A program made the translations under genes and the position numbers. The notes beneath the pieces are model-generated. The model searched no databases. It was not told the DNA's origin and saw only the letters and a program-made list of their open reading frames with translations. Shown piece after piece: positions 1 through 8,470 of a DNA stretch of 64,000 nucleotides. The stretch spans positions 496,001 through 560,000 of the forward strand of contig NZ_AP023273.1 in assembly GCF_013426735.1 (NCBI RefSeq). The letters are read 5' to 3'. The stretch comes from Agrobacterium vitis. GTDB lineage: Bacteria > Pseudomonadota > Alphaproteobacteria > Rhizobiales > Rhizobiaceae. How positions within the stretch are numbered: the stretch's first letter is position 1; every line of letters starts with the position of its first letter.

Positions 1-478
1 GCTGAAGGGGCTTGGCCTGGTCGATCAGCCCGTCAAATTCCTGCTGTTCTCGCCCTTCACCACCCATCTCGTCCTTCTCTATAATTGCCTACCCTTTATG
101 GTGCTGCCAATCTGGATTTCGGCGGAATTGATTGATCGACGGTTGATCGAAGCGGCCCGCGACCTGGGTGCCCGCCCGTTCGATGCCTTCACAAGGGTGA
201 TCTTTCCGCTGACGGTGCCGGGCCTTGCTGTCGGCCTGCTGGCGGTCTTTGCGCTCGCCGCCGGTGACATGCTGACACCAAGCATGCTGGGCGGCACCTC
301 CGGCGCAACCCCGATGGCGATGATCGACAACCTGTTCGGCACCGCCTTCGACTGGCCGCTTGCCTCTGCCTTGGCGTTGAGCCTGTTGATCGCGCTGTTT
401 GCAACGGCAAGCGCTATGGCCTGGCTGCTGCTGCGGCTGAAAGGCGCGCGGGCTGTTCTTCAGGGAGGCTTGAAATGA
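1..478 (+). CDS. ABC transporter permease, polyamine (PotB) type, 5'-truncated by window edge
   Basis: Inner-membrane permease subunit of a spermidine/putrescine-type ABC importer. The reading frame is open from base 2 to the window start, so only the C-terminal 158 residues are seen. The EAA loop that docks on the ATPase is visible (EAARDLGA, followed by FPLTVPG), with hydrophobic helices on both sides. The stop overlaps the ATG of the next permease (ATGA at 475-478), so the two subunits are translationally coupled. The ATPase and the binding protein are expected upstream, outside the window. The substrate is not known; the downstream enzymes suggest an amine or a cyclic amide. Confidence 0.9.
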   Translation, partial: LKGLGLVDQPVKFLLFSPFTTHLVLLYNCLPFMVLPIWISAELIDRRLIEAARDLGARPFDAFTRVIFPLTVPGLAVGLLAVFALAAGDMLTPSMLGGTSGATPMAMIDNLFGTAFDWPLASALALSLLIALFATASAMAWLLLRLKGARAVLQGGLK

Positions 479-1272
479 ACCGGCGGATCACCCTGACTCT
501 TGGCCTCGCTGTCGGCTTCTTCTATCTGCCGATCATCGTTCTGGCACTGTTTTCCTTCAATGCATCCAGCCTGATGGCCTTTCCCTTAAGCGGCTTCACG
601 CTGTCCTGGTACAAAGACCTGTTCAGCAATGCGACCTTTATCAACGGCTTCCTGACCAGTTTCCTGATCTCCCAGCCGGTCGGCATCCTGGCGGCCTTAA
701 TCGGACTTTGCGCGGCCCTGGCACTTGCCTCGCCCAGGCTGGCCTTTCGCCCGGTCTTTATCTTTCTGATCATCCTGCCGTTTCTGGTGCCGAAAACCGT
801 ATTGTCAATTGCCCAGGCCATGCTGATGAACTGGATAGGACTTGGGCGCGGAGCCGGCGCTCTTATCGCTGCGCAAACATTGATCGCCATCCCCTTTACC
901 ACCACCATCATTGCCGCCACCGTCATCCGCCTCGATAAACGGCTGGAAGATGCCGCCCGCGATCTGGGGGCCACCCCTTGGCAAAGCTTTCGCCGGATCG
1001 TGCTGCCGCAGTTGAAGGGTGCCATCGGTGCTGCCTATTCCATTGGCGTTATTCTATCGCTGGCCGATCTGACCATCTCGATGTTTCTCGCCGGTCGCAC
1101 GCAGCCGCTCTCGTTGATTATCGCCTCGCAATTCCGGCGAGAGCTGAAGCCCGACCTCAATGCGATGCAGGTCGTGGTGCTTTTGCTGACAGCCGTGATC
1201 GTCATTGTCAGCGAGCTTTATCGCCGCAACCGGCACAAACACAGTATTTCAGGACCCTCAGACCATGCTTGA
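475..1272 (+). CDS. ABC transporter permease, PotC type
   Basis: Second permease subunit, 265 residues, with about six membrane helices starting at residue 5 and an EAA loop near residues 157-169 (LEDAARDLGATPW, then RRIVLPQL). Members of the PotC family pair with a PotB-like partner, here the gene directly upstream. The gene starts inside the stop codon of that partner and its own end overlaps the next gene by 8 bases, so it is one transcript with the catabolic genes that follow. Polyamine-family membership is clear. The actual substrate could equally be another small cationic or amide compound. Confidence 0.9.
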   Translation: MNRRITLTLGLAVGFFYLPIIVLALFSFNASSLMAFPLSGFTLSWYKDLFSNATFINGFLTSFLISQPVGILAALIGLCAALALASPRLAFRPVFIFLIILPFLVPKTVLSIAQAMLMNWIGLGRGAGALIAAQTLIAIPFTTTIIAATVIRLDKRLEDAARDLGATPWQSFRRIVLPQLKGAIGAAYSIGVILSLADLTISMFLAGRTQPLSLIIASQFRRELKPDLNAMQVVVLLLTAVIVIVSELYRRNRHKHSISGPSDHA

Positions 1273-2746
1273 CCCTCTCCCCGATGCCGTGGCCGCACTT
1301 GCTCGTTTAAAGGACGCAGCGAGGGCCGATCTTGCCGCCCTCGCCTATCCGGCGGCTCCCTGGCTTGCGCCACTGCCCATCTCGGCCCTATCCGTCTGCG
1401 ATGTCGCCATCGTTGGCGGGGGACAGTCGGCGATCACCATAGCGGCGGCGCTGAAATGGGATGGGGTCCAGCAGATCCGCCTGTTCGACAGCGCCCCGGC
1501 TGGCTCGGAAGGACCATGGACCACCTTTGCCCGAATGGAAGAATTGCGCACCCCCAAAACGGCGGTGGGCAACGAATTCAACGTCGCCAATCTCTCGGTG
1601 CGTCGCTGGTTCGAAACCCGCTATGGCATTGAGGCCTGGCAGACGCTGGGCCGCATCCCCCGCACCGACTGGAAGGCCTATCTGGACTGGTATGCCGAGG
1701 TTTTCGACATTGCCATCACCAATGAGACCAGCGTTACGGACGTCTCGCCCGAAGGCGACCTGATGGCCGTCACCACTCTGCGGCAGGGACATGTCGAGCG
1801 CCATCTGGCGCGGGCCGTGGTTCTGGCCACCGGCTTTGACGGTGCCGGTGCCTGGCGGGTGCCACGCTTCATTTCCGACGCTTTGCCATCGCAGCGCTAT
1901 GACCATACCAATGGACCGGTGGATTTTAAGCGTTTGAAGGGCAAGCGGATCGGCATTCTCGGTCACGGCGCTTCAGCTTTCGACAATGCCGTCACCGCAC
2001 TGAACAGCGGTGCTGCCTCGGTCGATCTCTGCTTTCGCCGGACACGTCTGCCCCGCACCAATCCGCACCGTGCACTGGAAGCACCACCGCTTCTCAGTGG
2101 TTTCGGGGCGCTGTCCGACCAAACCCGCTGGCAAATCGCGCGGTTTTTCCGCAGCACAGACCAGCCGCCACCGGTGCGCGCCTTTGAGACAGCAATGGCG
2201 CTGCCGGGCTTTACCCTGCGCCCCGCCACACCGTGGCTGGAAGTGTGTGAAAAGGACGGCGCCGTCTCGGTGAAAACGCCCGATGGCATGCTGGTCTTCG
2301 ATCACCTGTTGCTGGCAACCGGCATGGATGTCGATCTCTCAGCGCGCCCGGAACTGCAAACCCTGACACCAAAGGTTGCGCTTTGGGGTGAGCACTTCAC
2401 GCCTCCCGCCGGAGAGGAAGACGCGCGCCTGTCGCAATTGCCCTATCTCGATCCCTATTATGCGTTCCTGCCGAAGGTGCCGGAAGACGGCTGGGTCAGC
2501 CGGGTCTTTGCCTTTAACAGCGCGAGTTTCATCAGCCACGGCCCGCATTCCACCTCGATCAGCGGCCATCGTTATGCATTGCCAAGGGTGGTGCGCGGCA
2601 TCGAGCGCCGGCTGCTGCTGGATCAGGAAAACGCAATCTTGCCGGGGCTGGAGGCCTATTGCTCGCAGGACCTGCCGGTCAGTGATGATTTCGAAGCTGA
2701 TATTGCTGCCCGAAATGCGGCACGGATGATGGAAAAAGCATCATGA
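1265..2746 (+). CDS. FAD/NAD(P)-binding oxidoreductase (flavin monooxygenase-like)
   Basis: Flavoprotein of 493 residues with two dinucleotide folds: VAIVGGGQSA at residues 48-56 for FAD and RIGILGHGASAFDNA at about 228-242 for NAD(P)H. The two-fold arrangement resembles class B flavin monooxygenases, but I do not see a clear FxGxxxHxxxW fingerprint, so the reaction is open. I prefer the ATG at 1265, which overlaps the permease stop, over an upstream GTG in the same frame. It sits between an amine-type importer and a creatininase-like amidohydrolase, which suggests that it oxidises the imported nitrogen compound. Its stop overlaps the next start (ATGA at 2743-2746). Confidence 0.85.
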   Translation: MLDPLPDAVAALARLKDAARADLAALAYPAAPWLAPLPISALSVCDVAIVGGGQSAITIAAALKWDGVQQIRLFDSAPAGSEGPWTTFARMEELRTPKTAVGNEFNVANLSVRRWFETRYGIEAWQTLGRIPRTDWKAYLDWYAEVFDIAITNETSVTDVSPEGDLMAVTTLRQGHVERHLARAVVLATGFDGAGAWRVPRFISDALPSQRYDHTNGPVDFKRLKGKRIGILGHGASAFDNAVTALNSGAASVDLCFRRTRLPRTNPHRALEAPPLLSGFGALSDQTRWQIARFFRSTDQPPPVRAFETAMALPGFTLRPATPWLEVCEKDGAVSVKTPDGMLVFDHLLLATGMDVDLSARPELQTLTPKVALWGEHFTPPAGEEDARLSQLPYLDPYYAFLPKVPEDGWVSRVFAFNSASFISHGPHSTSISGHRYALPRVVRGIERRLLLDQENAILPGLEAYCSQDLPVSDDFEADIAARNAARMMEKAS

Positions 2747-3561
2747 TCAGGTCTTTCTACTGGGTGGATCATTCAACCCAAGCCTTTACTGAGCGTGATC
2801 TCTCAAAAACCGTGGTGGTGCTTCCCATCGCCGCTGTCGAGCAACACGGCCCGCATCTGCCCGTCGATGTCGATTCGGCCATCAATGCCGAGATCATCCG
2901 GCGCACGGTGGAACGCTTGCAGCCGGACACCGATGTCCTGTTCCTGCCGCCCATGGCGGTGGGGAAATCCGACGAGCACATCGCCTTCCCCGGCACGCTG
3001 GCAATCTCCGGCGAGACCCTGCGGCAAGTCTGGCTGGATCTGGCCCGCAGCGTCAAGCGTGCGGGTGCCGCGAAATTGATCCTGTTCAATTCCCATGGCG
3101 GCCAGATGGCGCTGATGGACATCGTCTGCCGCGATATCCGTATCGAGCTTGGCATGTTGGCGGTTTCCTGTTCCTGGTTTCGCATCGCCCCGGTGGACGA
3201 CCTGTTCTCACGCGACGAAATCGACCACGGCATCCATGGCGGCGACATCGAAACCAGCATAATACTGGCAATCGCGCCGGAGCGGGTGGCCATGGACAAA
3301 GCCGAGGATTTCATCCCCCTGACGGTGGCAATTGAGAAATCCGGCAGCATGCTGACAGCAGAAGGTGCCGTTGGTTTCGGCTGGCAGGCGCAGGATCTTC
3401 ATCCAGCAGGCGTCTGCGGCAATGCCAGCAATGCAACCGCACAGAAGGGCCAGATCGTGCTTGATCGCGCCGCCGACGGACTTGTCAGCCTGATTGCCGC
3501 GACACAGGCCTTCGATCTCTCGCAACTTGTAGCGCAGACGCGCTTTTCGAACCTGTGCTGA
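2743..3561 (+). CDS. creatininase family amidohydrolase
   Basis: Cytoplasmic metal-dependent amide hydrolase of 272 residues. The family metal ligands are visible: E33 and H35 in AVEQHGPHLP, D44 in VDVD, H118 in FNSHGGQ and E170 in GGDIETS. The family includes creatininase, formamide hydrolases acting in riboflavin/F420 synthesis, and MftE, so the fold predicts C-N bond hydrolysis but not the substrate. Translation is coupled to the flavoprotein before it. Creatinine itself is possible but not shown: no creatinase or sarcosine oxidase lies nearby. Confidence 0.88.
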   Translation: MIRSFYWVDHSTQAFTERDLSKTVVVLPIAAVEQHGPHLPVDVDSAINAEIIRRTVERLQPDTDVLFLPPMAVGKSDEHIAFPGTLAISGETLRQVWLDLARSVKRAGAAKLILFNSHGGQMALMDIVCRDIRIELGMLAVSCSWFRIAPVDDLFSRDEIDHGIHGGDIETSIILAIAPERVAMDKAEDFIPLTVAIEKSGSMLTAEGAVGFGWQAQDLHPAGVCGNASNATAQKGQIVLDRAADGLVSLIAATQAFDLSQLVAQTRFSNLC

Positions 3562-3575
3562 GCGAGGAGAATACC

Positions 3576-4622
3576 ATGATGGCACCAGCCAAAGCGGCGG
3601 AGGTCGAAGCACTGCTCGCCGAAATGCCCGCCTGGGGATCGGAATTTACCGGTACTTTCGCCAACCACGCGCCGATGGTGCTCTGCGCCCTGGCCGAAAT
3701 TGGCGGCACACCGGCCCAGATGCGCCGTTTTTTCGACCATTATAAGGGTATCAAAAAACTGCTGCCCTTCGGCCAGCCATCCACGCCGCTCGATGCAACA
3801 ACATGGCGCTCCGTTCTCGGCCAACGAGAGCGGGAGCCGGATCTGCGGCTGTTTTTTTCCGCTGAAGTCTCCCGGCTTGGAATAGAGGCAGCGCTCAAGC
3901 ACTATCTGCCTGATCTGGCGCCAGGCGTGGCGGCAAGCGCCTTTCATGCCCTGATGCGCACGGCCTATGGCGTGTTGCGCCAAAACGAAGGTGATATCGC
4001 CATTGCGCTTGCCTATTGGGCGGCGACCTATCTGGCGCTGCCGCCAGCGACCGGCGCAAGCCCTGTTACAGACGATCCTGCCGAAGTGCTGCGCCGGGTC
4101 ACACTGATCGCCCCCATGCACACGCTGACGCTTCATGATCTTCTGTGGCAGAATATGCGTGATGCCGCCGCCCTGCCGGATTTTGTTCCTGTTGTAGACT
4201 GGCTGGAAATTGGCCCCGATACGATGGAAAAGATGGCCGCTGTTGCCATCCGCTTATTTGCTGCCACTCAGCATTTTGCCGCTTTGCATGTGGTCACGGG
4301 CCTGCATTGGATACGCCTGCTCACCCCCACTTGCGATCGGCAGACCCGCGACACAATGCTGCGCGTGTTCTGGCAAGCGATTGCGGCGCTGATGCGGGAA
4401 CTGGACTTTCCAACCCTACCGCCAGAGGAGGAGATCTCGCGCTGGCGCGCGCTGGCCGCCCCGGACTGGCCGGAGATTTTTGCAGCAGCAGCGGCCAGCT
4501 ATGACGAACACGATATCAGCCTTGCCTATTCGGCAGCGCAGGAAATGACGATCTATGCAGACTCGCTTTACCGGGTGGCCGCGGCGCGGCGTCTCGGCCT
4601 GATTGGAGACTATCGGATATGA
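3576..4622 (+). CDS. questin oxidase family protein (DUF4243-like)
   Basis: Mostly helical protein of 348 residues resembling the questin oxidase / DUF4243 family, whose fungal member catalyses a Baeyer-Villiger type ring opening of an anthraquinone. The family-like features are the N-terminal FANHAPMVLCALAEIGG segment, the central AFHALMRTAYGV segment with repeated histidines, and a C-terminal HVVTGLHWIRLL motif. I chose ATG 3576 because GAGGAG lies 6 bases upstream; an in-frame GTG at 3555 would overlap the preceding gene. Its place beside a flavoprotein oxidoreductase suggests a ring-oxidation step. Bacterial members have no settled function. Confidence 0.7.
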   Translation: MMAPAKAAEVEALLAEMPAWGSEFTGTFANHAPMVLCALAEIGGTPAQMRRFFDHYKGIKKLLPFGQPSTPLDATTWRSVLGQREREPDLRLFFSAEVSRLGIEAALKHYLPDLAPGVAASAFHALMRTAYGVLRQNEGDIAIALAYWAATYLALPPATGASPVTDDPAEVLRRVTLIAPMHTLTLHDLLWQNMRDAAALPDFVPVVDWLEIGPDTMEKMAAVAIRLFAATQHFAALHVVTGLHWIRLLTPTCDRQTRDTMLRVFWQAIAALMRELDFPTLPPEEEISRWRALAAPDWPEIFAAAAASYDEHDISLAYSAAQEMTIYADSLYRVAAARRLGLIGDYRI

Positions 4623-6226
4623 TGCAGGCCATTGTGATGCCGGACAATTCCGGCGCAGACTGCATCATCGAGGCCGGCACCGTGCTGACCGGCATTGATG
4701 CCGGCACCGTGCTGACCGGCCTTGGCACGGATGGCAAAATGACCATGCGCCACGATGTCGGCATCCGCGTCGAGAAGGGCATGATCGCCCAGATCGGTCC
4801 GATGGAAGCGGTCGGCTATGGCAACGACCACCTGCCACGCTTTGGCTCGCGCCGGATGATCGCCATGCCGGGCCTGGTCAACGCGCACCACCATTTCGGT
4901 GTGACACCACTGATGCAGGGCGTGCCTTTTGCGCCGCTGGAACTATGGCTGCCGCAATTTCGCGCCATGCGCCGCATCGACCAGCGGCTGGATACGCTTT
5001 ATTCAGCCATCGAAATGCTAGAGAGCGGCACGACCACCGTACAACACATCCATAGCGGCTTTTCCGGCACGCCGGACAGTTGGATGCAGACGGCAGAAGC
5101 AACCATCTCGGCCTATGGCGAAATCGGCATGCGGCTCGGCTATTGCTTCATGATCCGCGACCGCAATATTCTGTCCTACGAGCCGGATGCCCATATCTTG
5201 AGCCGTCTGCCCGCAACGGCGCGTGACTGGATTGCGCCGCAGCTGGCCGCTGCCGATATTCCGGTTCCCCGGCTGATGGAATTCTATACCGATCTGCGCG
5301 CCCGTTTCATGAAGGGTAGCCCACAGCATATCCGCATGAATCTTGCGCCCGCCAATCTGCACTGGTGCAGCGATGATGCCTTGCAGACGATTTTCGAGAC
5401 GGCCAAGGCGGCAGGTGGAAATGTCCACATGCATCTTCTCGAAACCGAGCGGCAGGCGGAATTTGCCCGGCGCACCTATGGCCGCAGCGCCGTTCAGCAT
5501 CTGCAAAAACTGCAATGTCTCGATGCCAATGTGACGCTTGGCCACGGCAACTGGATGAGCGGCGAGGATCTCGACATCATCGCTTCCTGCGGCTGTACCA
5601 TCTGCCACAATGCCTCTTCCGGCCTCAGGCTCGGCAGCGGGATTGCGCCCGTCAACGAGATGCGACGACGCGGCATTCCGGTTGCCCTCGGCATAGACCA
5701 GTCGAATATTGCTGACGACCGCGACATGACACTGGAAATGAAACTGGTCTGGGCGTTGCATCGGGAAACCGGGCTTTGGAACGATAGGCCGGATGCGGGT
5801 GCCGTGTTGCAAATGGCCAGCGAACATGGTGCGGCCTCCGCCGGGTTCGGTGGATTTACGGGACGTCTGGAGCCTGGCTGGCAGGCCGATATCGTGCTGA
5901 TGGACAAGGACCGCATCGCCCGCCCGGCTATCAATTCACGAACGCCACCCGTGGAAGCGCTGCTGCATCGCGGTGGGCGTCACGCCATAGAACAGGTCTT
6001 CGTCGGTGGGCGGCTGGTGGTGGATGGCGGTCGCGTGACGACCGTGGACCGCGATGCTGTCATGGCGGAAATCGCGGCTATTCTATCACACCCGGAAACG
6101 GATGCGGAACGGTATGCCTGGCAGGCGGTAGAAACCCTGCTGCCGCATCTCGAATCCAGCCTGCAACAGTTGGGCCTTGGGGCTGGTTATCGTCGTTACC
6201 GCTACAATTCAATGTCGGATCAGTAA
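4619..6226 (+). CDS. amidohydrolase family protein (aminohydrolase / deaminase type)
   Basis: TIM-barrel metal-dependent hydrolase of 535 residues from the TrzN/AtzA/SAH-deaminase branch. Metal ligands are visible in NAHHHF (residues 89-93), HMHLLE (270-275), LGHGNW (308-313, probable metal His309) and GID (358-360, catalytic Asp360). A composite beta-sandwich domain frames the barrel at both ends. It overlaps the preceding stop by four bases (ATGA), making it the last gene of this operon, and it converges with the next gene with a 7-base overlap at 6220-6226. The N-terminus carries an in-frame tandem duplication (4673-4720). Likely substrates are N-heterocycles or cyclic amides. Confidence 0.85.
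   Translation: MMQAIVMPDNSGADCIIEAGTVLTGIDAGTVLTGLGTDGKMTMRHDVGIRVEKGMIAQIGPMEAVGYGNDHLPRFGSRRMIAMPGLVNAHHHFGVTPLMQGVPFAPLELWLPQFRAMRRIDQRLDTLYSAIEMLESGTTTVQHIHSGFSGTPDSWMQTAEATISAYGEIGMRLGYCFMIRDRNILSYEPDAHILSRLPATARDWIAPQLAAADIPVPRLMEFYTDLRARFMKGSPQHIRMNLAPANLHWCSDDALQTIFETAKAAGGNVHMHLLETERQAEFARRTYGRSAVQHLQKLQCLDANVTLGHGNWMSGEDLDIIASCGCTICHNASSGLRLGSGIAPVNEMRRRGIPVALGIDQSNIADDRDMTLEMKLVWALHRETGLWNDRPDAGAVLQMASEHGAASAGFGGFTGRLEPGWQADIVLMDKDRIARPAINSRTPPVEALLHRGGRHAIEQVFVGGRLVVDGGRVTTVDRDAVMAEIAAILSHPETDAERYAWQAVETLLPHLESSLQQLGLGAGYRRYRYNSMSDQ
4673..4720 (+). repeat. 27-bp in-frame tandem duplication in amidohydrolase N-terminus
   Basis: Two copies of a 27-base unit begin at 4673 and 4700. 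The first 21 bases are identical and encode AGTVLTG twice. In related enzymes this beta-strand segment normally occurs once, so one copy is probably an insertion by slippage that kept the frame. Confidence 0.8.
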
Positions 6227-7509
6227 ACCGGCACGTAATCGCGTCCGCTATCGACAGACGCAGGGCGGCCTTCCAGAAACAACTCTCCAATGCGGGGCGC
6301 AGTGCGGGAAATCACCTTGCCGCCCTTGACCACAAAAAGGCGCGATGGCTTGAGGCGAAGGGCTTCAAACACGTCAGCGGCCTGCAACACCACGAGATCG
6401 GCCTTGCAGCCGACCTCTAAACCATAGCCTTCGAGACCCATGGTTTTTGCCGAATTGACGGTGAGGGCGTCGAAAATCTGTCTCTTGTCGTCCAGCCCGC
6501 CCATTTGTGCAACGTGGATGGCCATATGGCCCACCTCCAGCATGTCGGCCGATCCCATTGAATACCATGGATCCATGGTGCAATCCTGACCAAAGGAGAC
6601 GTTCAGCCCTGCCGCCATCAGTTCGCGGACCCGCGTCATGCCACGACGTTTCGGATAGGTGTCGTGGCGGCCTTGGAGCATGATGTTGATCAGCGGGTTG
6701 GGGATGACGTTGATCCGGGCTTCCGCCATCAGCGGAATGAGCTTGGAGACGTAATAATTATCCATGGAATGCATGGAGGTGAGATGCGAACCTGCCACCC
6801 GGCCTTGCAGCCCATGGCGGATGGTTTCTGCAGCGAGCGTTTCGATATGGCGTGACATCGGATCGTCGGTTTCGTCGCAATGGATATCGACCGGCAAGCC
6901 CCGCTCGGCAGCAATGCGGCAGAGAGCTTCCAGCGACAGCCTTCCCTCCTCCATTGTCCGCTCGAAATGCGGAATACCGCCGACGATGTCGATGCCCATA
7001 TCGAGTGCGCGGTTGAGCGAGGAAACGCCGCCTTCGGCGCGGTAATAGCCGTCCTGCGGAAAGGCCACGAGCTGCAATTGAATATAGGGCGCTACCCGTT
7101 CGCGCACCTCAATCAAGGCTTCTGCTGTGACCAGTCTTGGATCGGAGGTATCGACATGGCTGCGGATGAACAGCAGACCTTGGGAGACCGCGAGATCGCA
7201 GTAGCGCAGGGCGCGTTCAACCAGTGCCTCCTTCGTCAAAAGCGGCCGCAGCTCGCCCCAGAGCGCTATGCCTTCCAGCAATGTGCCGGACACATTCATG
7301 CGCGGCATGCCAAGTGACAGCGTTGCATCCATGTGAAAATGCGGATCGCAAAACGGTGGGCTGACGAGACGGCCCGTTGCATCGATCTCGTCGCCGCAGA
7401 CTGCATCCAGCCCCTTTTCGATGGCAGTGATCTTTCCGCCGGAAAGGCCAATATCGAAACCCTGGCGGCCATCTGGCAGGTTGGCATTGCGGATGATGAG
7501 ATCGAACAT
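6220..7509 (-). CDS. amidohydrolase, cytosine deaminase-like
   Basis: Cytoplasmic metal-dependent deaminase/hydrolase of 429 residues resembling CodA and N-isopropylammelide hydrolases. The HxH metal pair is at residues 57-59 (PHFHMD). IHCDETDDP carries the next His and Glu, and GQDCTMDPWY carries the catalytic Asp. It is the last gene of the minus-strand operon that begins at 13426 and encodes a nucleoside-type ABC importer and an amidase, so the imported molecule is probably a pyrimidine-like base or a related cyclic ureide. It follows the permease by 16 bases. Cytosine, creatinine-like and triazine substrates cannot be told apart from sequence alone. Confidence 0.87.
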   Translation of the reverse strand: MFDLIIRNANLPDGRQGFDIGLSGGKITAIEKGLDAVCGDEIDATGRLVSPPFCDPHFHMDATLSLGMPRMNVSGTLLEGIALWGELRPLLTKEALVERALRYCDLAVSQGLLFIRSHVDTSDPRLVTAEALIEVRERVAPYIQLQLVAFPQDGYYRAEGGVSSLNRALDMGIDIVGGIPHFERTMEEGRLSLEALCRIAAERGLPVDIHCDETDDPMSRHIETLAAETIRHGLQGRVAGSHLTSMHSMDNYYVSKLIPLMAEARINVIPNPLINIMLQGRHDTYPKRRGMTRVRELMAAGLNVSFGQDCTMDPWYSMGSADMLEVGHMAIHVAQMGGLDDKRQIFDALTVNSAKTMGLEGYGLEVGCKADLVVLQAADVFEALRLKPSRLFVVKGGKVISRTAPRIGELFLEGRPASVDSGRDYVPVY

Positions 7510-7525
7510 GGTGAGTTTCCTTGGT

Positions 7526-8470
7526 TCAGCGCTCGCCGCGCCGATAGGGTTGCATCAACGCTTGCGGCACGCGGGCGCGCCGCGCCATCACTGCAAGGGC
7601 TGCGATGGACAGGATGTAGGGGGTCATCAGAAACAGTTGGTAAGGCACGGCACCACCCAGCGCCGTTTGCAGGCGCAATTGAAAGCCATCGAAAAATGCA
7701 AAAAGCAGCGCACCCAGCAGCGCCCGGCCCGGTCGCCATGAGGAAAACACCACGAGTGCAATGCAGATCCAGCCGCGGCCCTGCACCATGGTCGGGAAAA
7801 AGCTGTTGAAGGCAGACAGCGTCAGAAAAGCGCCTGCCATGCCCATCAGGGCCGAGCCAGCAATCACGGCACCATAGCGCACCGCCATTGGGTTGATCCC
7901 TTGCGCTTCCGCTGCATGCGGGTTTTCACCTGTTATGCGGATGGCAAGGCCCAGTGGGGTGCGAAAGATGACATAGGCAAAAATGACAGCCAGCAGAATG
8001 GCGATATAAGTTGGCGGTGTCTGCACAAAAAAGGCAGGTCCGACAAAGGGCAGATCGCTGAGGCCCGGAATGGCAATTGGCTTGAACGGGATAATGGTTG
8101 GCGGTGAGCCTGCGACTGGAACCGCCAGACGGAAAGTGTAATAGCTGAAGCTGGAGGCAAACAGCGTGATCCCGAGGCCACAGACATGTTGGGATAGACC
8201 GAGCGTGACCGTCAAAAGCGCATGTAAAGCGCCGAAAACTCCACCTGCCAGTGCAGCGATCAGCAGGCCGGTCCACAGATCAGCGCCGTGATAGACGGAT
8301 AGCCAGCCGATCATGGCACCGAATGTCATGATGCCTTCAATGCCGAGATTGAGCACGCCCGCCCGTTCGCATAGCAAAGCGCCGAGTGTGCCGAAAATCA
8401 ACGGCGTTGCAATTCTCAAGACGGCAGCCCAGAGACCCGTTGAAGCAAGGATGTCCATCATGGCGCTCAT
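7526..8470 (-). CDS. BMP-type ABC transporter permease (NupQ/YufQ-like)
   Basis: Permease of 314 residues of the branched-chain/nucleoside class, with about eight or nine helices and the motif LCERAGVLNLGIEGIMTFGAM near the N-terminus, typical of the second permease of Bmp/Nup transporters. I start it at the ATG at 8470, which overlaps the stop of the upstream permease (ATGA); a much longer frame upstream is the antisense-like continuation and lacks membrane character. It would form a heterodimer with the next gene product and import purine or pyrimidine nucleosides or bases. Confidence 0.9.
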   Translation of the reverse strand: MSAMMDILASTGLWAAVLRIATPLIFGTLGALLCERAGVLNLGIEGIMTFGAMIGWLSVYHGADLWTGLLIAALAGGVFGALHALLTVTLGLSQHVCGLGITLFASSFSYYTFRLAVPVAGSPPTIIPFKPIAIPGLSDLPFVGPAFFVQTPPTYIAILLAVIFAYVIFRTPLGLAIRITGENPHAAEAQGINPMAVRYGAVIAGSALMGMAGAFLTLSAFNSFFPTMVQGRGWICIALVVFSSWRPGRALLGALLFAFFDGFQLRLQTALGGAVPYQLFLMTPYILSIAALAVMARRARVPQALMQPYRRGER

